DNA of 64,000 nt from Emmonsiellopsis sp. PD_33 (lineage: Eukaryota; Ascomycota; Eurotiomycetes; Onygenales; Ajellomycetaceae): positions 62,001 to 126,000 of the forward strand of contig JANTQF010000079.1 of the NCBI GenBank assembly GCA_032988165.1, given 5' to 3'. Positions within the stretch are counted from its first letter, which is position 1, and every line of letters starts with the position of its first letter. Below the pieces are notes generated by a model. That model was not told the DNA's origin. It saw nothing but the letters and a program-made list of their open reading frames with translations, and made no database searches. The position numbers and the translations under genes were made by a program. Below are positions 1-13,374 of the stretch, one piece after another.

Positions 1-285
1 CAACTTTAACAACATTCTGATGCCAGACGAGCTCCACGGCGGAACACAAAGATGGAGCTATTTTTGAGACGGCATAGGGAGCTGATTTGGGCATAATTCA
101 CCAAAATGACGAGGTGACAGTGAGTCCCAACGAAGCACAACTTCTACACATTGCAACACCACGTCTCCTCTTGACCCAATTCACCGTGGAACTTCCTCAG
201 TGTATAGAGACAGATAATCTACTGTCATAATTCCTGTGATGGGTCGACAGCACTACGGCGACCCGAAACTCGTGGAATAACAACC

Positions 286-1435
286 ATGCTGTCCTCTACC
301 CTCACCTCCTGGACCTCGCTGTCCACTGCCACATCTACCTTATACTCAATGATAATCCCCCTTTCCATGACAATTCTCGCCATCATCCTCGTCCACATCG
401 GCCTAGTAAGTACCTTTCATTATCCTGGCATCTCCTCGTTCTTTAACTACCAAGATCGTACATAAAAACCCACCCGCTAACCATCCCCCACAGCTCACCT
501 ACCACCACAAATCCAAAAAATACCTCCCTGACATCACCTCAGGTCGAGATGCCCACCCGCCAACGCACCTCCTCATCGTGCTAGGGAGCGGCGGGCATAC
601 AGCAGAGATGATCTCCATGCTAAAGCACGCCCCGCTAGACCCAGATCTATACACATATCGCACCTACGTCGTCAGCTCTGGAGACTCGTTTAGTGCCAGG
701 AAGGCAGTCGAGTTCGAGGAATATCTCCTCAATGCGAGTGTTCCGAAGAAAAGCAAAGAAGAAGAAGAAGAAGAAGGAAAGAATAAAGAATCACACGGTA
801 AAGATAATAACACATCACCTACCACAAGCACGACAAGCACCAAAATTCCGCCCCAACCATATACAATAATCACAGTCCCCCGCGCGCGAAAAGTCCATCA
901 ATCCCTCCTAACCGCGCCAATATCCACACTACACTGTCTATGGGCCTGCCTCCTCGTTCTCCAGGGGAAACATCCCGATCAAAAACATCACCCGCCAATC
1001 ACCACCACCACCACGACCACCACCCATAATAAATACCCCGGCTACCCAGATCTAATCCTAACCAACGGCCCCGCCACCGCCGTCTGCATAATCCTCGCCG
1101 CAACCATCATCCGCACTCTCAACCGCATATTCCCATATCTCCAACAACAGCAACAACGTTACCATCCCACTTCGATCTCCACCTCCACCACGCCACACGC
1201 CCCTGGAACCCGATACCTCCGCACAATCTTCATCGAGTCCTGGGCGCGCGTCACGACGCTCAGTTTATCAGGCAAGCTTGTGCTGCCGCTGGTTGATCGG
1301 TTTCTCGTGCAGTGGGAGGGGTTGGAGGGGTATTCGTACTCGTATTATTCTTTTTTTGCTGGGTGGATGGGAGGTGGGGGGGAGAGGGAGAGGGGGAGGG
1401 GGAGGGCGGAGTATGTGGGGGCGTTGGTTGGGTAG
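286..1435 (+). CDS. ALG14: UDP-N-acetylglucosamine transferase subunit Alg14
   Basis: Alg14 anchors the catalytic subunit Alg13 to the ER membrane. The pair adds the second GlcNAc to dolichol-PP-GlcNAc in N-glycan precursor synthesis. I join exons 286..405 and 494..1435 (intron 406..493, GTAAGT...CAG, phase 0) into 353 aa. The ATG at 286 gives an N-terminal hydrophobic anchor at about residues 22-40, as expected for the family. Recognisable blocks are GSGGHT (71-76), LTNGPATA (229-236), ESWARV (288-293), DRFLVQW (308-314) and a C-terminal AEYVGALV, the tail that binds Alg13. The family is usually 200-250 aa. The excess is low-complexity insertion: a Lys/Glu/Thr-rich stretch at about 125-157, eight Thr at about 210, a Gln run near 257, and a Tyr/Ser then Gly/Arg-rich stretch just before the C-terminal motif. 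The family call is firm. Whether every insertion is translated is less certain, but no frame break was seen. Confidence 0.9.
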
Positions 1436-1680
1436 ATGCATAGATACATACACTGTGAATGCATGGCTGACTGGGGTTGGACGGACGGACGGGTGGATAG
1501 GGATAGGTGGTGTGTGTTTGGGTTGGTTTGATGGTGATGGTGATGGTGATTGTGATGGTTGTGGGTTGATAGGGATGGGGTATAGGGGGGAATGAAATAC
1601 ATAACTTGCATGCATATGGTTATCCACAAATGGATTGATTATATACAAATGATCTTAGCTCCCAAGACCTCCCAGATGAT

Positions 1681-1710
1681 CTGAATCTGAATCTGAATCT
1701 GAATCTGAAT
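1681..1710. repeat. Hexamer tandem repeat (ctgaat)5
   Basis: Five perfect head-to-tail copies of ctgaat lie just downstream of ALG14. This is a simple microsatellite with no visible function. Confidence 0.9.
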
Positions 1711-2070
1711 TGCCTTTGACTTCCGCTCCTCCTCCCATCGCCCCCCTATATACCTCACCACACACCAGCAAACCCAACCGACCAACCAACCCATCTAACC
1801 GACCTCACCCTCCTCCCATCTCATTACTACCAAAGAGGCAAAAAAAAAAAAAGAAAAAAAGAAAAAATTATCCAACAAAAGCAACTAAACTATCTTGAAA
1901 CCCCTACCTAACCAACCAACCTGTCACCCCGTCTCCCTGCCCCTACCTCATCCGATAGAACCCAACCAATCCATAACAGACGAAAGATAAAAGAACTAAG
2001 AAGACTATGCTAACCTATCTACCTATCTATTTACCAAAGTATACCAAACCCTGACTTCATCAATACCTGC

Positions 2071-2090
2071 ATTCATTCATTCATTCATTA
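2071..2090. repeat. Tetranucleotide microsatellite (attc)n
   Basis: Five consecutive att(c/a) units run without interruption in the convergent intergenic region. Confidence 0.85.
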
Positions 2091-3578
2091 CCTGGTACCC
2101 CTATATAAACACAGTATAGTAGTAAGGTATAGTAAAGTAAAGTAACACCAACCACCCATAAATCTACCCAAGCCAATTTAAATCCAGTAAAAGATATTTA
2201 AAAAGATATTTTATAATTTTTATTCCTCATCTATGAATATATTTTTCTTCTTTTTTTCCTTCTCCTCTCCTTCTCCTTCTTCCTTCCCCCTTTATATAGC
2301 CCATCTCTTCCGCCATAACATATCTAAGATATATTATAGACAGACAGACGGGCATAATAAATAATAGATAAGACGTCTCTTCTTTCTTTCCTTCCTTCTT
2401 TCTTTATCCTCCATCCATTCCACTCCAGCCCCGCCATACCCCGCACCTGGTACCTCATCGCTCGTCGGCTAGAGCAGAACCGTAGACACGGGCATAGATA
2501 GCCATAGTCATACAAAAATAACCATACTCTTTCCTCCTCTTCCCATCCCGTTCCATTCCAATTTCCTCCTCTTCGAGCCATCCACACAACACAACACCAC
2601 TCCCGTATCCCATAAACGACGCGGGTATGGTATAGTACAAATAAAGGCTCAGTATAGTGGTGTATAAGAAAATCAACCGGCGAGGAAAAGGAGCGAAGGT
2701 GGGGGGGAAATATTCCCTATGGGGTACATAGGTATAGAGGTATAGACGGGGGAGTATTATCAAAGAACAGGACAGGACAGGATATAAAAAAGGAAACGAG
2801 TCATGCGAGGGCGAGGGCCTGGAACCGTTAGGTAAGGATAATCCTTGACTGACTGACTTAAGAGCCAGAGAACCCATGTAGAGGTGGTATTCGAGGCGAA
2901 CAAAAGGAAGAAAGAGGACACGAGTGTTATAGAACCAGGCTTATCAATATAATAACTCCCCCCGCGGACGAGATGGAAACAATAAACTCGTCCGCCAATT
3001 GTGATCATGGGTATAGATAAGAAAATAAGAGAGGGTGGCGATGGAAATTGAGAGAATAAAGGGAAAAAGACATGGCTCATCTGTAGCACCGCAACACAAC
3101 TGTTCTTGTTGTCCTTGTATTTTCCTCTTCTTCAACTGCCAGTCTGGCATTAACCACTCCATGACCATAGAACGTATATTAACATTTCAAATTCCACAGG
3201 AGACTTTTAGCGTGAGCCGAACTCCTTGCTGTAGTGTAGTGTAACGCAAGCCGTCTATCAATAAAATCAAACAGTAGAAGCAAAAACATGGAGCACCGGG
3301 TAGATAGTGGTGGTAAATCATGGGTATAGGATTATAACGGGGGCAAAATCGTACGCATATCAAAGGAGCGTGGGGTATAAAGCAAGTATATAAGGAGCGT
3401 CATCCGTCGTGTAACATATCAGTCGTCACATGATAGAGCAAAAATCTTTAAAAATCATGGTATAAAACAAGCAAGGTGGGTGAAATAGACAGAGGGGTAG
3501 ATGGTACAAGGAAGAGATAAACAAGTGGATGAGAGGGTAAGGTATATATATTTATACAGGGTGAGACAATCGGGTTCG

Positions 3579-5189
3579 TTAATTGGATGAGCAGAAGAGG
3601 TCCTGCAGGAATTTGAAGAACGGCCGCTTTCGTTTGCCAGTGGGCGACGTTGGTGGTTGAGGAGACGGAGCCACAGACATGGGACCAACAATATCCTCAT
3701 CCCCAAGATCCGGGAATTTGCCCTTGTCATCGAGTTTGGGGATTTTTATCGCTTCGCTGGGGTGGATATTTGGCTGGCATAGGTAAAGAGGGTTGCCATT
3801 GGCATCTTCAAGGCCGGCGACGAGTTGGTCATGGTTTTCCCTCCATTGAGCATCCACGGTTTCCCATTTCTCCTCTGTGAGTCTGTAGATATTTGACGTC
3901 ACTCCGTAGTGTTCTCCGATGCGTACAAGGTGCTTAGCATAGTTGAACCGGGCAAGCTCCCAACTGGAACGGTGTTCCTCAAATGTCTGGATAGTGCGAG
4001 TATCTGGCACATAGGGTTCGGGGCGGACGGTGAAATTTGCGTGGCCCAGCTTGTCTGACCACTCGTCGTTCGAGTCTGGCATTGCGACTGGAGAGAGGTC
4101 CGGTACTTGGGCTCTTGCCATATGTAGCTGATGACTGATTGAGGACAAGGAGGGTTGGGTAGATAATGGTGGTGAGGGTAAGCATGTTGGTCGGGTGGTG
4201 TCGAGAGAATTGTGGGAGGTAGGTGGGAGTGAGGAATCTGTCACGTCGGCGACAGAAGGAGATTGCAAGGGCGAATGAACGAGAGAAATATCGTCGCCAC
4301 TTGGAAGGTTCATCATTAACGGTGGAAGGAGAGGCGTCGTAGCCTTTGGTTCTATCTCAGTTATGCTGTCTCGGTTCGCCTTGTCAATATCGATGGGTGG
4401 AACGCCGGCCTCATTCAAACGGTCCTCAAATACCGTCCTCGCGGGTGAGGGGGAGCTATGGCCTTGTCGAATCGACATTGAGCTGACGGTCGGGCTCACC
4501 AATGTCGATGTAGCGGAATTGGCACGCGATCGGAGGGATTCATCATATTTTTCCAAAACCGAAGCCGTGTCCGGCCCTGGCTTTTGCTTCCACTTTGATG
4601 ACATCGATGTGAATCGCGTACTTATACGCGAAATACCGCGAAATGAAGGCGCGTTATCGGACTTTCGTTTCTTGGGGGAGCCCGCTTTCTCCACAATATC
4701 GTCGGAAAGGTCATATTCATGCGCCTCAAGGGTCACGACGTGGTTGTCATAGACACGGTCATCCGCGTGAATCTGGTTAAAGTGCGCTGTTACATCATAA
4801 GAATATTAGCAAGGAACAATCTTGGCTTCCCCCGCCCGCGACGGAGGAAAAAGGGACAAAAACTTACGGAAGTATGGGCTTCCCCCGACCAAACTAGTTT
4901 CGCGTTCGAGTGGTTCCTCCTTCACGTCGGTCAATTGTGTCTTCATCGTCCCATATCCCTCTGTGAAGCTCCCTGGGCCTGGCGACGACGCTAGCGACGA
5001 AGTAGAGCTGGGAAATCTGTTGTGGGTTCTCGTCGAGAAGAGGGAGATGGCGGGGGATCCGGGGTTTGATGACGCGACTGATTGAGGAGATTGAGGGGCT
5101 GGGTTGGCGGAGTGGGAAGGGCTAGATTCCATGTTTTGGTTTGCGCTTTCGCGTCTGTTTGTTTCAAACAGCTGTGACAGACGAAGCAT
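3579..5189 (-). CDS. Ser/Pro-rich conserved fungal protein of unknown function
   Basis: Two exons, 5189..4868 and 4786..3579 on the minus strand (intron 4867..4787, GTAAGT...CAG), give 509 aa. The join is in phase: one base from exon 1 and two from exon 2 make the shared codon. I start at the ATG at 5189; the frame open just upstream has no earlier ATG. Residues 1-250 are low-complexity Ser/Pro/Thr with several SP/TP dipeptides, likely disordered and phosphorylatable. A conserved-looking block follows at roughly 340-440, rich in Trp/Tyr/His around an SSWELARFNYAKHL stretch. The protein ends in a basic GKRKRPFFKFLQDLF segment that could be a nuclear localisation signal or membrane-associated helix. 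I do not recognise a named domain and assign no function. Upstream lies an unusually long gene-poor stretch, which often goes with regulated developmental genes. Confidence 0.75.
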
Positions 5190-8100
5190 GGTCACGAAGG
5201 AGGTTGGTTTTTTTAACGGAGGGTGTGTTTAGGATAAGCGAGAGTCAGACATGGTATAATATGTGTGTGTGCGGTCTTTGATAGTCGGCGGGTGCTTGGG
5301 ACTTGTGCGCGGGAGGGCAGACACGCGATAAAATACGTGGCGGTGGGCGGATGGCAGCTATAAAAAGTTGGACAGCGGATTGCTCTCCAAGCTGCGGGCG
5401 TGGAGGAGGAGCGTGGGGTTTTGCGCGGCGTGAGTGTTGCTCTCCGACCGGCTGTGGCAGGGATTTGGCGTGCTTAATGCTCCGTCACGCAGGTGTCAGA
5501 CTCCTTTGCTGGTGCAGGATGGGAGTTGTGCATTCGACGGGCTGGTTGTCTTTATATCTGGCGCCTGGCAACGACGAGACAGGCTAGGAGGGCAGGTCAA
5601 GGTCAGCGGCTGGGCAGGCGAGAAACAGCGACAAACTAGAGCTCTCCAATGGAGAGAACGGGGGGAGAGCGAGGAGAGAGAGGGCCGCAATAGCAGATAA
5701 CCATCACAGCCGGCGGCAGCAGCAGCACCGGGGCTCGAGTGGACAGGGCATGGCTGGTTGTGGTCGTGACTGTCCAGGCAAGAATCGGGCAACAACTGCG
5801 GCGCTGGCGATAGGCCGGGGCAGGGCAGGGTGGGCAGCCAGGAGAAAGGCGAGACGGGCAGACACAAAGCAACCACTTACAGGCGACCAGCAAAGAGCAA
5901 ATGTGACGATGGCAACGAACGACGTTAGCTCTGCAGCGAGCCGGGCAGCCAACAGCGCAGACAGCGGCGGCGGCCAATGACGGGCGTGCTGGGTTGGGGC
6001 TTGGGGGATAGCGAGCGGAGGGGAGAGGGAGGGAGCGTGGAGATTGGAATCTCAGAGTGGGAGGATAGAGGATACCGCTGGAGCAGACGAGCTATTCCAT
6101 CATGGCATGGGATGGCGGCGTGGAGAGACAGGCGTGAGGAGGGGAGAGAAGAGGGAGAGGAGAGGAGAGGTGAGGTGAGGTGGGCGATGGAGTTAGGGCT
6201 GGATGTCCGCTTTGGGCTGGGGCGAGCGGGCGAGAGGGAAAACGGTGGAGAGAGCGTCCTATTTTTATTCGGGTTTCGCCTTCTCAGAAACTGCCTCGAT
6301 AATAATACATCTTTCATTAATGTCTTCGTCTTCCTTTTTATTATATTTATCGTCTTCCTTATTATGGCCGTTGGACCCCGGGGTCGACATATATCTACTT
6401 CCGTTCCCTACAACATCTCCCGCACCCCATTCCGAAAGCATCTTTGCGCCCCCAAAACTAACTTATAGCTCAAGGTCATACAAAAGAAACTCTGTTTTAA
6501 CTCATGCCCGGAATAGAAAGCAGCTTCGTTCATTCATTCATCTGAAGAAGAAAATATCTACCCAGCCCTATGGACATCCATAGTTAGTTACCTCTCTTCC
6601 AGAACTTCCATCTCCATCCTTCCGCTTTTTCACCCACACAAAAAAAAAACAAAGCAGCTGTTTGCCCTCGTCTGCAAAGAAGGGGGGGGAAAAAAGAAAA
6701 AAAAGGAGTGAAAAAAGGTCTAGCCCATCCCCCGGATGGCGAAACCAGGCGTCGGCAACGATAAAAAATTTGGAACGTGGCTCCACCACACCTTATTTTC
6801 TGGGCTGGACGTTGCCGTCAACAGAAGTTCAGCTCCAGATATTGAACTACAAGAACGGTAGGAAACGCGAGAACCATGGGTAAAAAGGATCCCGGTTGGG
6901 CTGTTGGATTCTCGCAGCGTTCAGTTGTCTCCGTTCCCTCCCCCTGTAGGCTGTTCCTCCTGTCCCCCCTGTAACTACGTACTTCGGAAGCGACTGGACT
7001 GGACTGTGTTCCTGGGACCTGGGTCGGTGCGAAAGCTTCCCAAGGTTGTGGCCGAGAGAGTTGCGTCATGGTTCGGAAAAAGAAAAAAAAAGGCGAAAAA
7101 AAAATAGCGGTTTTCTCCCCTGGTTCCATGTCCGAACAACCCGACGGTAATTAGTAAAGGATCCTTTTCTACATCCATGCACATAGTTATCCGTTTGGCA
7201 CATCTCGTCCAACTTGTGATGGATCAGTAACTAGTTATTTTCATAAGAGAAGATATATGTAACTAGCTAAGGCTGATGTAGTCACAGTGTTTCTGGACGC
7301 AAGTTCCTCGTTATGTAGTAGCAGCAGGTTGGGAATACGCCATGTATGTGTTTATCAACTCACTTTTGACATCAGCAACATCCTACAGACCTTGCTTGAG
7401 ACATTTGAATGATAATCCCTCGTTAGTTTAGTGCTCCCTTTGATTATATAGACAGCTCGGGCATTGTTGAGAGTTCATTATAGTGGCTGAGCACTGATAG
7501 CCACTGTATAGTATGTGCCATTTTTGAAAAACTTTCATCTATCCACCCCCTGAATATCCTTCCAAAATACCGCAGCTCGTATATGCAAAGAAGAAAAGGA
7601 AATAAAAAGGAAAGAGGCAAGAAGGGAAAGTTCCCGAAGGATATAAGGAGGCTGATACTGGCCAAAAAAGGAATGCAGTGGTATATATAACCATTCTACA
7701 ACCTTTTCTCAGCCACGGAAAAAATCTGCAAAGTTATCCCGTCCGTCTGGTCTGTTGGCTGCGCATGATGGTTACATGTCACTAATGTATGCACGGGGTA
7801 GGTATATAGTAGTAGGTATGTACTATGTATGTACACGGCCGCACCGCGCATACAGAGTTACTGTGGGTATACCACACCCGCCAGGCTGGAGAAATAAAAT
7901 ATCGGTGTGCTTAAATATCTTGCGGTCAACAGGAGATGAGATATGCGACGAAAATGCAGTTACGGTATGTAGTAGTTACTATGTACTGTTGTGGACCTCC
8001 CTGGATAGTAACTAGGGACTACTAGTAACTTGCTTCCTGACGACAATCGACAATGGGTTGGAAGTCAAGGTCAAGATGAGATGTTAGTAGGATGTCTTCC

Positions 8101-11100
8101 CCGCTATTCGTCTAACAGCGTAATAGGGACACGACGTTAGAGGGGAAGTTGCATACATACGTGGTTGCGTAGTAGTTAGTAGGCCGTCAATGCGGTCAAA
8201 GAAACGAGAAACGCTTGACATGAGAGAAGTTGAAACACCAACTTTCGTAAACTGGCTGGGCATTTAGTTATTTAACTAACCCCCTTACCTTACCTTACAA
8301 TATCACCAGTGATAATATCCAACTCCATCATTGGAAAACTAAAAACTGTTTGTTCGGTTGGACTACCACTACATGACAACTGTATGAATAGTGCCTATCT
8401 ACTACGTATGTAGGTACAGACTCTTCCAATATTTCTTCCTCCTATAACAGCAGACTACCTAGACATAATCGAGCCTCCCCTGACTTCCTTCTAGGCACAG
8501 ACAGGCTAGACCAGTAACTACAGGTCAGCAACCGCTTGGCAGCCAACGACTCTGTCCCATCTATCCCTTGTTAATGCTGGCGAAAATGCCCATCCATCCA
8601 ACCTTACATTAAACGGAGCTTAACAGGACCCAACTAAGAGTTGTCCCCGGGGGTATGTAGACTTCGTATCCGCAGACATGAAATGGCATACCCTGCACAA
8701 AGAGAGGAGGGTTAGGATACGGAAACGTTCCCTCGTATATAGCTGGATAAGACAAGGGCTGGGGGGAAAGGAGCATGGATATCGATATAGATATAGATAA
8801 ATCGTCTTTTAATATATTTTCATGACATTGGATGGGGGGTAAGATGATTTCAGTGTATGTTTAACTAAAATGGCGGTGGAAGACTCTGCCTTCTTCTTCC
8901 TCTTCTTCCTCTTCTTCTCTCCGGTGATGATGTCGGTTACTGAAATTAATTAAATCAATGGCGTCACTTGCGTGCTGTCGATCAGGGTCTCAGATCAGCT
9001 AGGAAGCAAGCAACTAACTAACTAACTAACTACCTAAACTGATTTGCAAAACCTTGGAATGATCAACTTCGCTTCCCTAGCATCATTGGCAGCCTTACAA
9101 TTAGTATGTAGTCCATTAGCGGGTGATGGTGACGATTCTGATTCTCCGGCTGCAACCCCGCGATCCGGGGATACCTGGAGGCTGGATGGACGCCTCAAGG
9201 GTGGTTAGATAGATAGTAGATAGATAGGCGCCCGCACGATGTCTACGGAATAATTAATTATTCCAAATCAGGGAAAAGAATATCTAAAGTATCCAGCTTC
9301 TAAGGTTAGAAATCTATGTATCTCTACCCCAGCCAGACCATGAGACAGAAAGACAGTCCCCACCAGCACATGGAACATACATAAATTACATATAGCAGTT
9401 ATGGGGTACATTTACAGAGCTTATTACCTTGGTATGCATGGTAGACTGCACTCTGATGACTACTATACAATCTATCTGGCTAAATTTTGCTCATTCATGC
9501 TCATATATGTATATGTAAATGGAGAGGGTATATAAATGATCCAAGAATAGATAAAAATCCCAGATGAGAAAAGATGAATTAATACCAGTAGGCATTACAT
9601 AGAAATATAGAAGGTTATGATGACTAGATTCACTACAGCATTGATAAGATCTGTATTTATCCTCCTAAAATAGTAGATAAACCACGCGAAAGGGAAAAAC
9701 CACATCGTCGTCCCCTTTCTATCCCTCGCCCCTCCAGCGGTTACATATATCCGGAGAAGGGAAAGAAAATACACCAATCAAAGCCAGTCCTGTATTTCCC
9801 TCCCATTCCCATTCCCATGTCTCTGAATCTTCAAATTAATATTAATTATCTTCCTTAAAAAGGGGCCGAAAGACCACCTGGCCGCCCGGCCGGCCCCTCC
9901 CCTTCTCATCGTACGAACCATTTTTTCTCTTCTCGCACAGCGGGTTCTCAACCGCGCCGGCTGCCGACCGGTTTCGAACAGGTCCATGTCCGACGACATC
10001 CTATGCGTGTACGACTCCAACAACATCTAGAGGACAGAAACGCTCTAGCATGAGGGGAGGGGATTTGATATTGGATCTTAGAATAGGAAGTAGGTAGTAA
10101 AGGGGCGAATAGGAAGCTGCGTTCTTCCTCCTATCTCTCCTTCTTCCTCTTCGTTCGATCCGGACGCTCCTGAGGATTCCCGTTCGTGCTTTGCGACACA
10201 AAAAATCGTTGGTATACGGCCGGCCCCCCAACCCGCCCAGGAGCCAACTCCCTATGATGTCTCGGATACATAGTAGAAGCCAGTAAGCTGCGACGGGGTT
10301 TCTTCTCCCTATTCGCCTGTTGGTGATTCACGCTCACATGGAGATTGGTTATTGGTTGTTAGTTTCTTGGGGAGGGTTTTTTTTTTTTTCATTGAGGCTC
10401 TGGGTTTCTGTGTAGCGGTGCTGTGCTGTTACTTTGTAGAAGATATAAAAAAAGCTTCCAGGGCAGAAATGTGACAGAATCAGCGCTTCCCGTGGAAAAG
10501 CAGGCCAGGCAAGCAAAGCATTTCGTAACTAATAATTCATCGGTTAACTAGGAGGGGTGTTCAGCCGCCAATATTTTGAGTATAAGGTTGTGTGACGGTT
10601 CGTATTTTCGCTTGCTCCTGACATTGAGCTGAGGGGCTTGCAAGCGCCAGACGGCAATGGGCGCATTCTCACAACAAGATGGCCAGGTTTATTGTCCAGC
10701 CTCTTCAACTTTTGGGAGCCACTGAACTGTTTAGTAAGGGATTTGAAGGCCCATGGAGGGATCAATCGATCAATAGGCGATTGATTGTTCTTCTGAGCTT
10801 TCGTTCCATTGTCAGGCTGTCAGCCCTTATCCCCGCCTTACTTGCCCGTATGAACGAACAAAGACGCCCTCCCCAGACACGGGATGATGGGAAACAGTGA
10901 TATCATTGACCCTCCATCAAACGCTGAACAAAAGACAAGGCGTTTCTCTCCAAGTTCCGACGACGTCAGCGGCGCAGTGATGGGGATGCTTAGTCATCCC
11001 TCATGGCGCCAAGCTGCCCTCCAATGACAAAGCTTCCTTTTCTCCCGCTGCTTCTCGCCAGTCAAACACGTCCACGTCTCTGCGCAACTGAACGCTTGCG

Positions 11101-13273
11101 CCGGCCATGTTGTTTCCGACTGGTCTTTGGCGGGATATTCCAGTGGCCGTGGACGCCTGGAGAATTGAGCAATGACACGGGGTGGATTCCTGAATTTTGT
11201 GTGTTTTTTCCATGACAAATGGTTCACTGTGAACATGGACTGGTTCTTCGTAAAATGTCTGTTTTGTTGGCAAAAAGGTGCCTATCTAATCTATGATACA
11301 AAGTGCAAAATTCAGCAGTCAAGCAGTCCTCTATCCATCTGGTTCCGACCTCTTCCTCTGCCGGCCCCCTTACGAATATCCCGCTCCACCTTTGCCAGCG
11401 TGGAGCGAACCTAGACCTGCTCGAACCCCCGTACCCCCACAGGTACCGGACACCAATGAAGCTGGATTTCTGTGCCTGACGAAGTCGCTTTTCGTGCCTG
11501 AACAAAATTGGCCAAATAGGGATGCCCAGGGGTTGCCCTGGGTCGGTCAGCATTTCAACCTTTTCCCGTTCGAGATACTTGTCATACCATCATACGGCAG
11601 TTGGACACAGGCCCCCGTGCGACCCCCCAATCAGTAACTGCTCAGCGCCGGATATGGGGAGATTCGCCAACGCATCCGGTTGTCCAGCTGTTGATCGTCA
11701 GGGCACCCGGGATGCGGTCTGCGGAAAGCTTCATTCATCTCCAATTGATTGATCTTGTTTGGCTGTTTATCTTTTTTAAGAAGAACAAAAAAAGAACGTG
11801 GACGTGTGCGCATGAGAGCTTTTACCTTGGAACGAGGTTGTTTCAGGTTGTTTTTAGCTGACAAGAAAGATGTGAGCAAACCTCACCTCTGCCTTGCGAT
11901 TCTCCAGACTTGATGACAACATGATGTCATCCAGTGCAGCGCTGCGTTGTGTTTTTCAGCGCTTCACATTGTCGACGACTCTCTCCTCCCGAGGGTTTCA
12001 CGGGAGAACGGCAACAAGCTGATTACACAGCACAGCACAGATCAGATCAGATCAGACTATTTCCCCCGCAATTTTGGGCCCAAGGAAATATCCCTTGGAC
12101 AGCATACACGAGATCTCTATGCGCCAAGCACTTTTTTTTTTGCTACCTCGTGCAACAGCTGCGTCTTTCTCTCGCCTCTTTCGTCGGTGTATGAAATGCT
12201 CTTGGCCAATAGGCATATGTTAGCTCGAGGCTGAGGTGCCTCAGACTCGCAAATGCCGGAATATGATTTGGAAGTTTCCCTCGAAATCGCGATCAGGGAG
12301 GGCGGGAGGGGCCGTTCCCAGCCACAGTGGCACCGCGGGGTTTGTTTGTTGATGCTTTGGAGGAAAGCTTGCCGACCATTGCCCAATCCGGTGCTTCATA
12401 AACCGGCATCCCTATCGTCTACCTCCGGTATCCGACGTTCCCAAAGAGAGGGTTAGAGTATCATGTTGTGTATGGAGTGTTAGTCCTACGCATATAACAC
12501 AAGTGTAGCATTATGCATGGGCGTAACACATACAAGCTTTGAGGCAGACATTGTTTTTACTTTCTCGGAACTATCAGGTGCAACAATTGCCCAGGGCGAG
12601 AATATCTCGAGTTTCTAGTTCCCCTGATACTCGAAACCGACCTAGCAATTTACGGAACACACTTCCTATAAGAAGTGGTACATTTTTTTTCTTTCGTTCT
12701 CTGCTGGCCCTTTTTGATATACCCGGTCACTATCTAAATCGGAAGCTGCAAAGAGGTAGATGCCTCTCACTTCTCAACTGCTGATATACAAGGGCAGCTG
12801 CGGGTTAGATGGCTCAATACTTCCGATGCGAGCCTTGGTTTTTGAACCGCTTGACCATTAGGATCCACAGACCTAGAAGCAAGCTTTTTAGCCATGGAAG
12901 AGGGGAAAAAGGAAACTCAAAGTCTCTCACGACTCAATGCGTGGAATCGGATGGAACGAAAGCCTCACCTCACCACCCGGCGATAATAACAGGGGCACAT
13001 ATAAACACCCATGCTGACGCGAAGCCTAGGCTTGAGGCTCTCCTTCAAACTACCCATTGAGGAAATGCCATTCCATCCCCAAACATCAAACGAACTTTGC
13101 CTACGACTTCACGCGCTGAGATAGCTGGACCTTTTACCTCTATGATCTTGATATCGCCATTCTGCGGTGTTATCCACGACCCCGGACTCAATATGCACCG
13201 AGCAGACTTTGTAAACTAACCCCTGATGGCCTAATTTCCGTTCCCTCTAGGGCAATTACAACGCCTGAAATGA
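5190..13273. other. 8 kb gene-poor region
   Basis: This region runs from the start of the Ser/Pro-rich gene to the edge of the transposon island. The first kilobase is GC-rich and probably holds the promoter and 5' leader of that gene. The rest has normal composition with stop codons in all frames. It has poly-A, poly-T and CTT-rich tracts (for example near 8890-8920) and an (acta)n run near 9012-9032. The longest frames lack conserved motifs. I find no supportable protein gene or tRNA. An unannotated ncRNA or long 5' leader is possible but not visible from sequence. Confidence 0.5.
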
Positions 13274-13281
13274 CTAATATG
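13274..13281. repeat. 8-bp target-site duplication, left of MULE copy A
   Basis: The sequence ctaatatg here matches ctaatata at 16628-16635 except for one G/A transition. Eight-base duplications fit Mutator-like insertion. Confidence 0.75.
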
Positions 13282-13374
13282 AGCGTGTGATAATGACTGG
13301 GATGACTTCACTAATGACCAGGATTAAAAAACAACTAAGTTGAAAAAAGTATAGCATAAACACAGGGTTACATA
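13282..13374 (+). repeat. Left 93-bp terminal inverted repeat of MULE A
   Basis: It pairs with the reverse complement of 16535-16627 and, even better, with that of 31518-31610. It is the least mutated left end of the two copies. Confidence 0.9.

Larger units (their letters stand above)
1436..3578. other. Convergent intergenic region rich in simple sequence
   Basis: This is the space between the 3' ends of ALG14 and the Ser/Pro-rich gene. It holds pyrimidine- and purine-rich tracts, an A-rich run near 1840-1866 and short tandem repeats. Open frames here are short and compositionally biased, and I see no conserved protein or RNA gene. Confidence 0.6.

Noticed and set aside
578..1435. Alg14 starting at GTG 578
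   Set aside because: It would cut off the membrane anchor and begin one residue before GSGGHT. An in-frame upstream exon with ATG at 286 restores the N-terminus.
9778..10337. Cluster of short Arg-rich minus-strand frames
   Set aside because: The longest one begins at GTG, not ATG, and I could not build a spliced model with consistent phases.
12810..12875. Possible tRNA on the minus strand, with an A-box-like tggtcaagcgg
   Set aside because: There is no B box and no cloverleaf: the second stem would need a 14-base loop. I do not call it.
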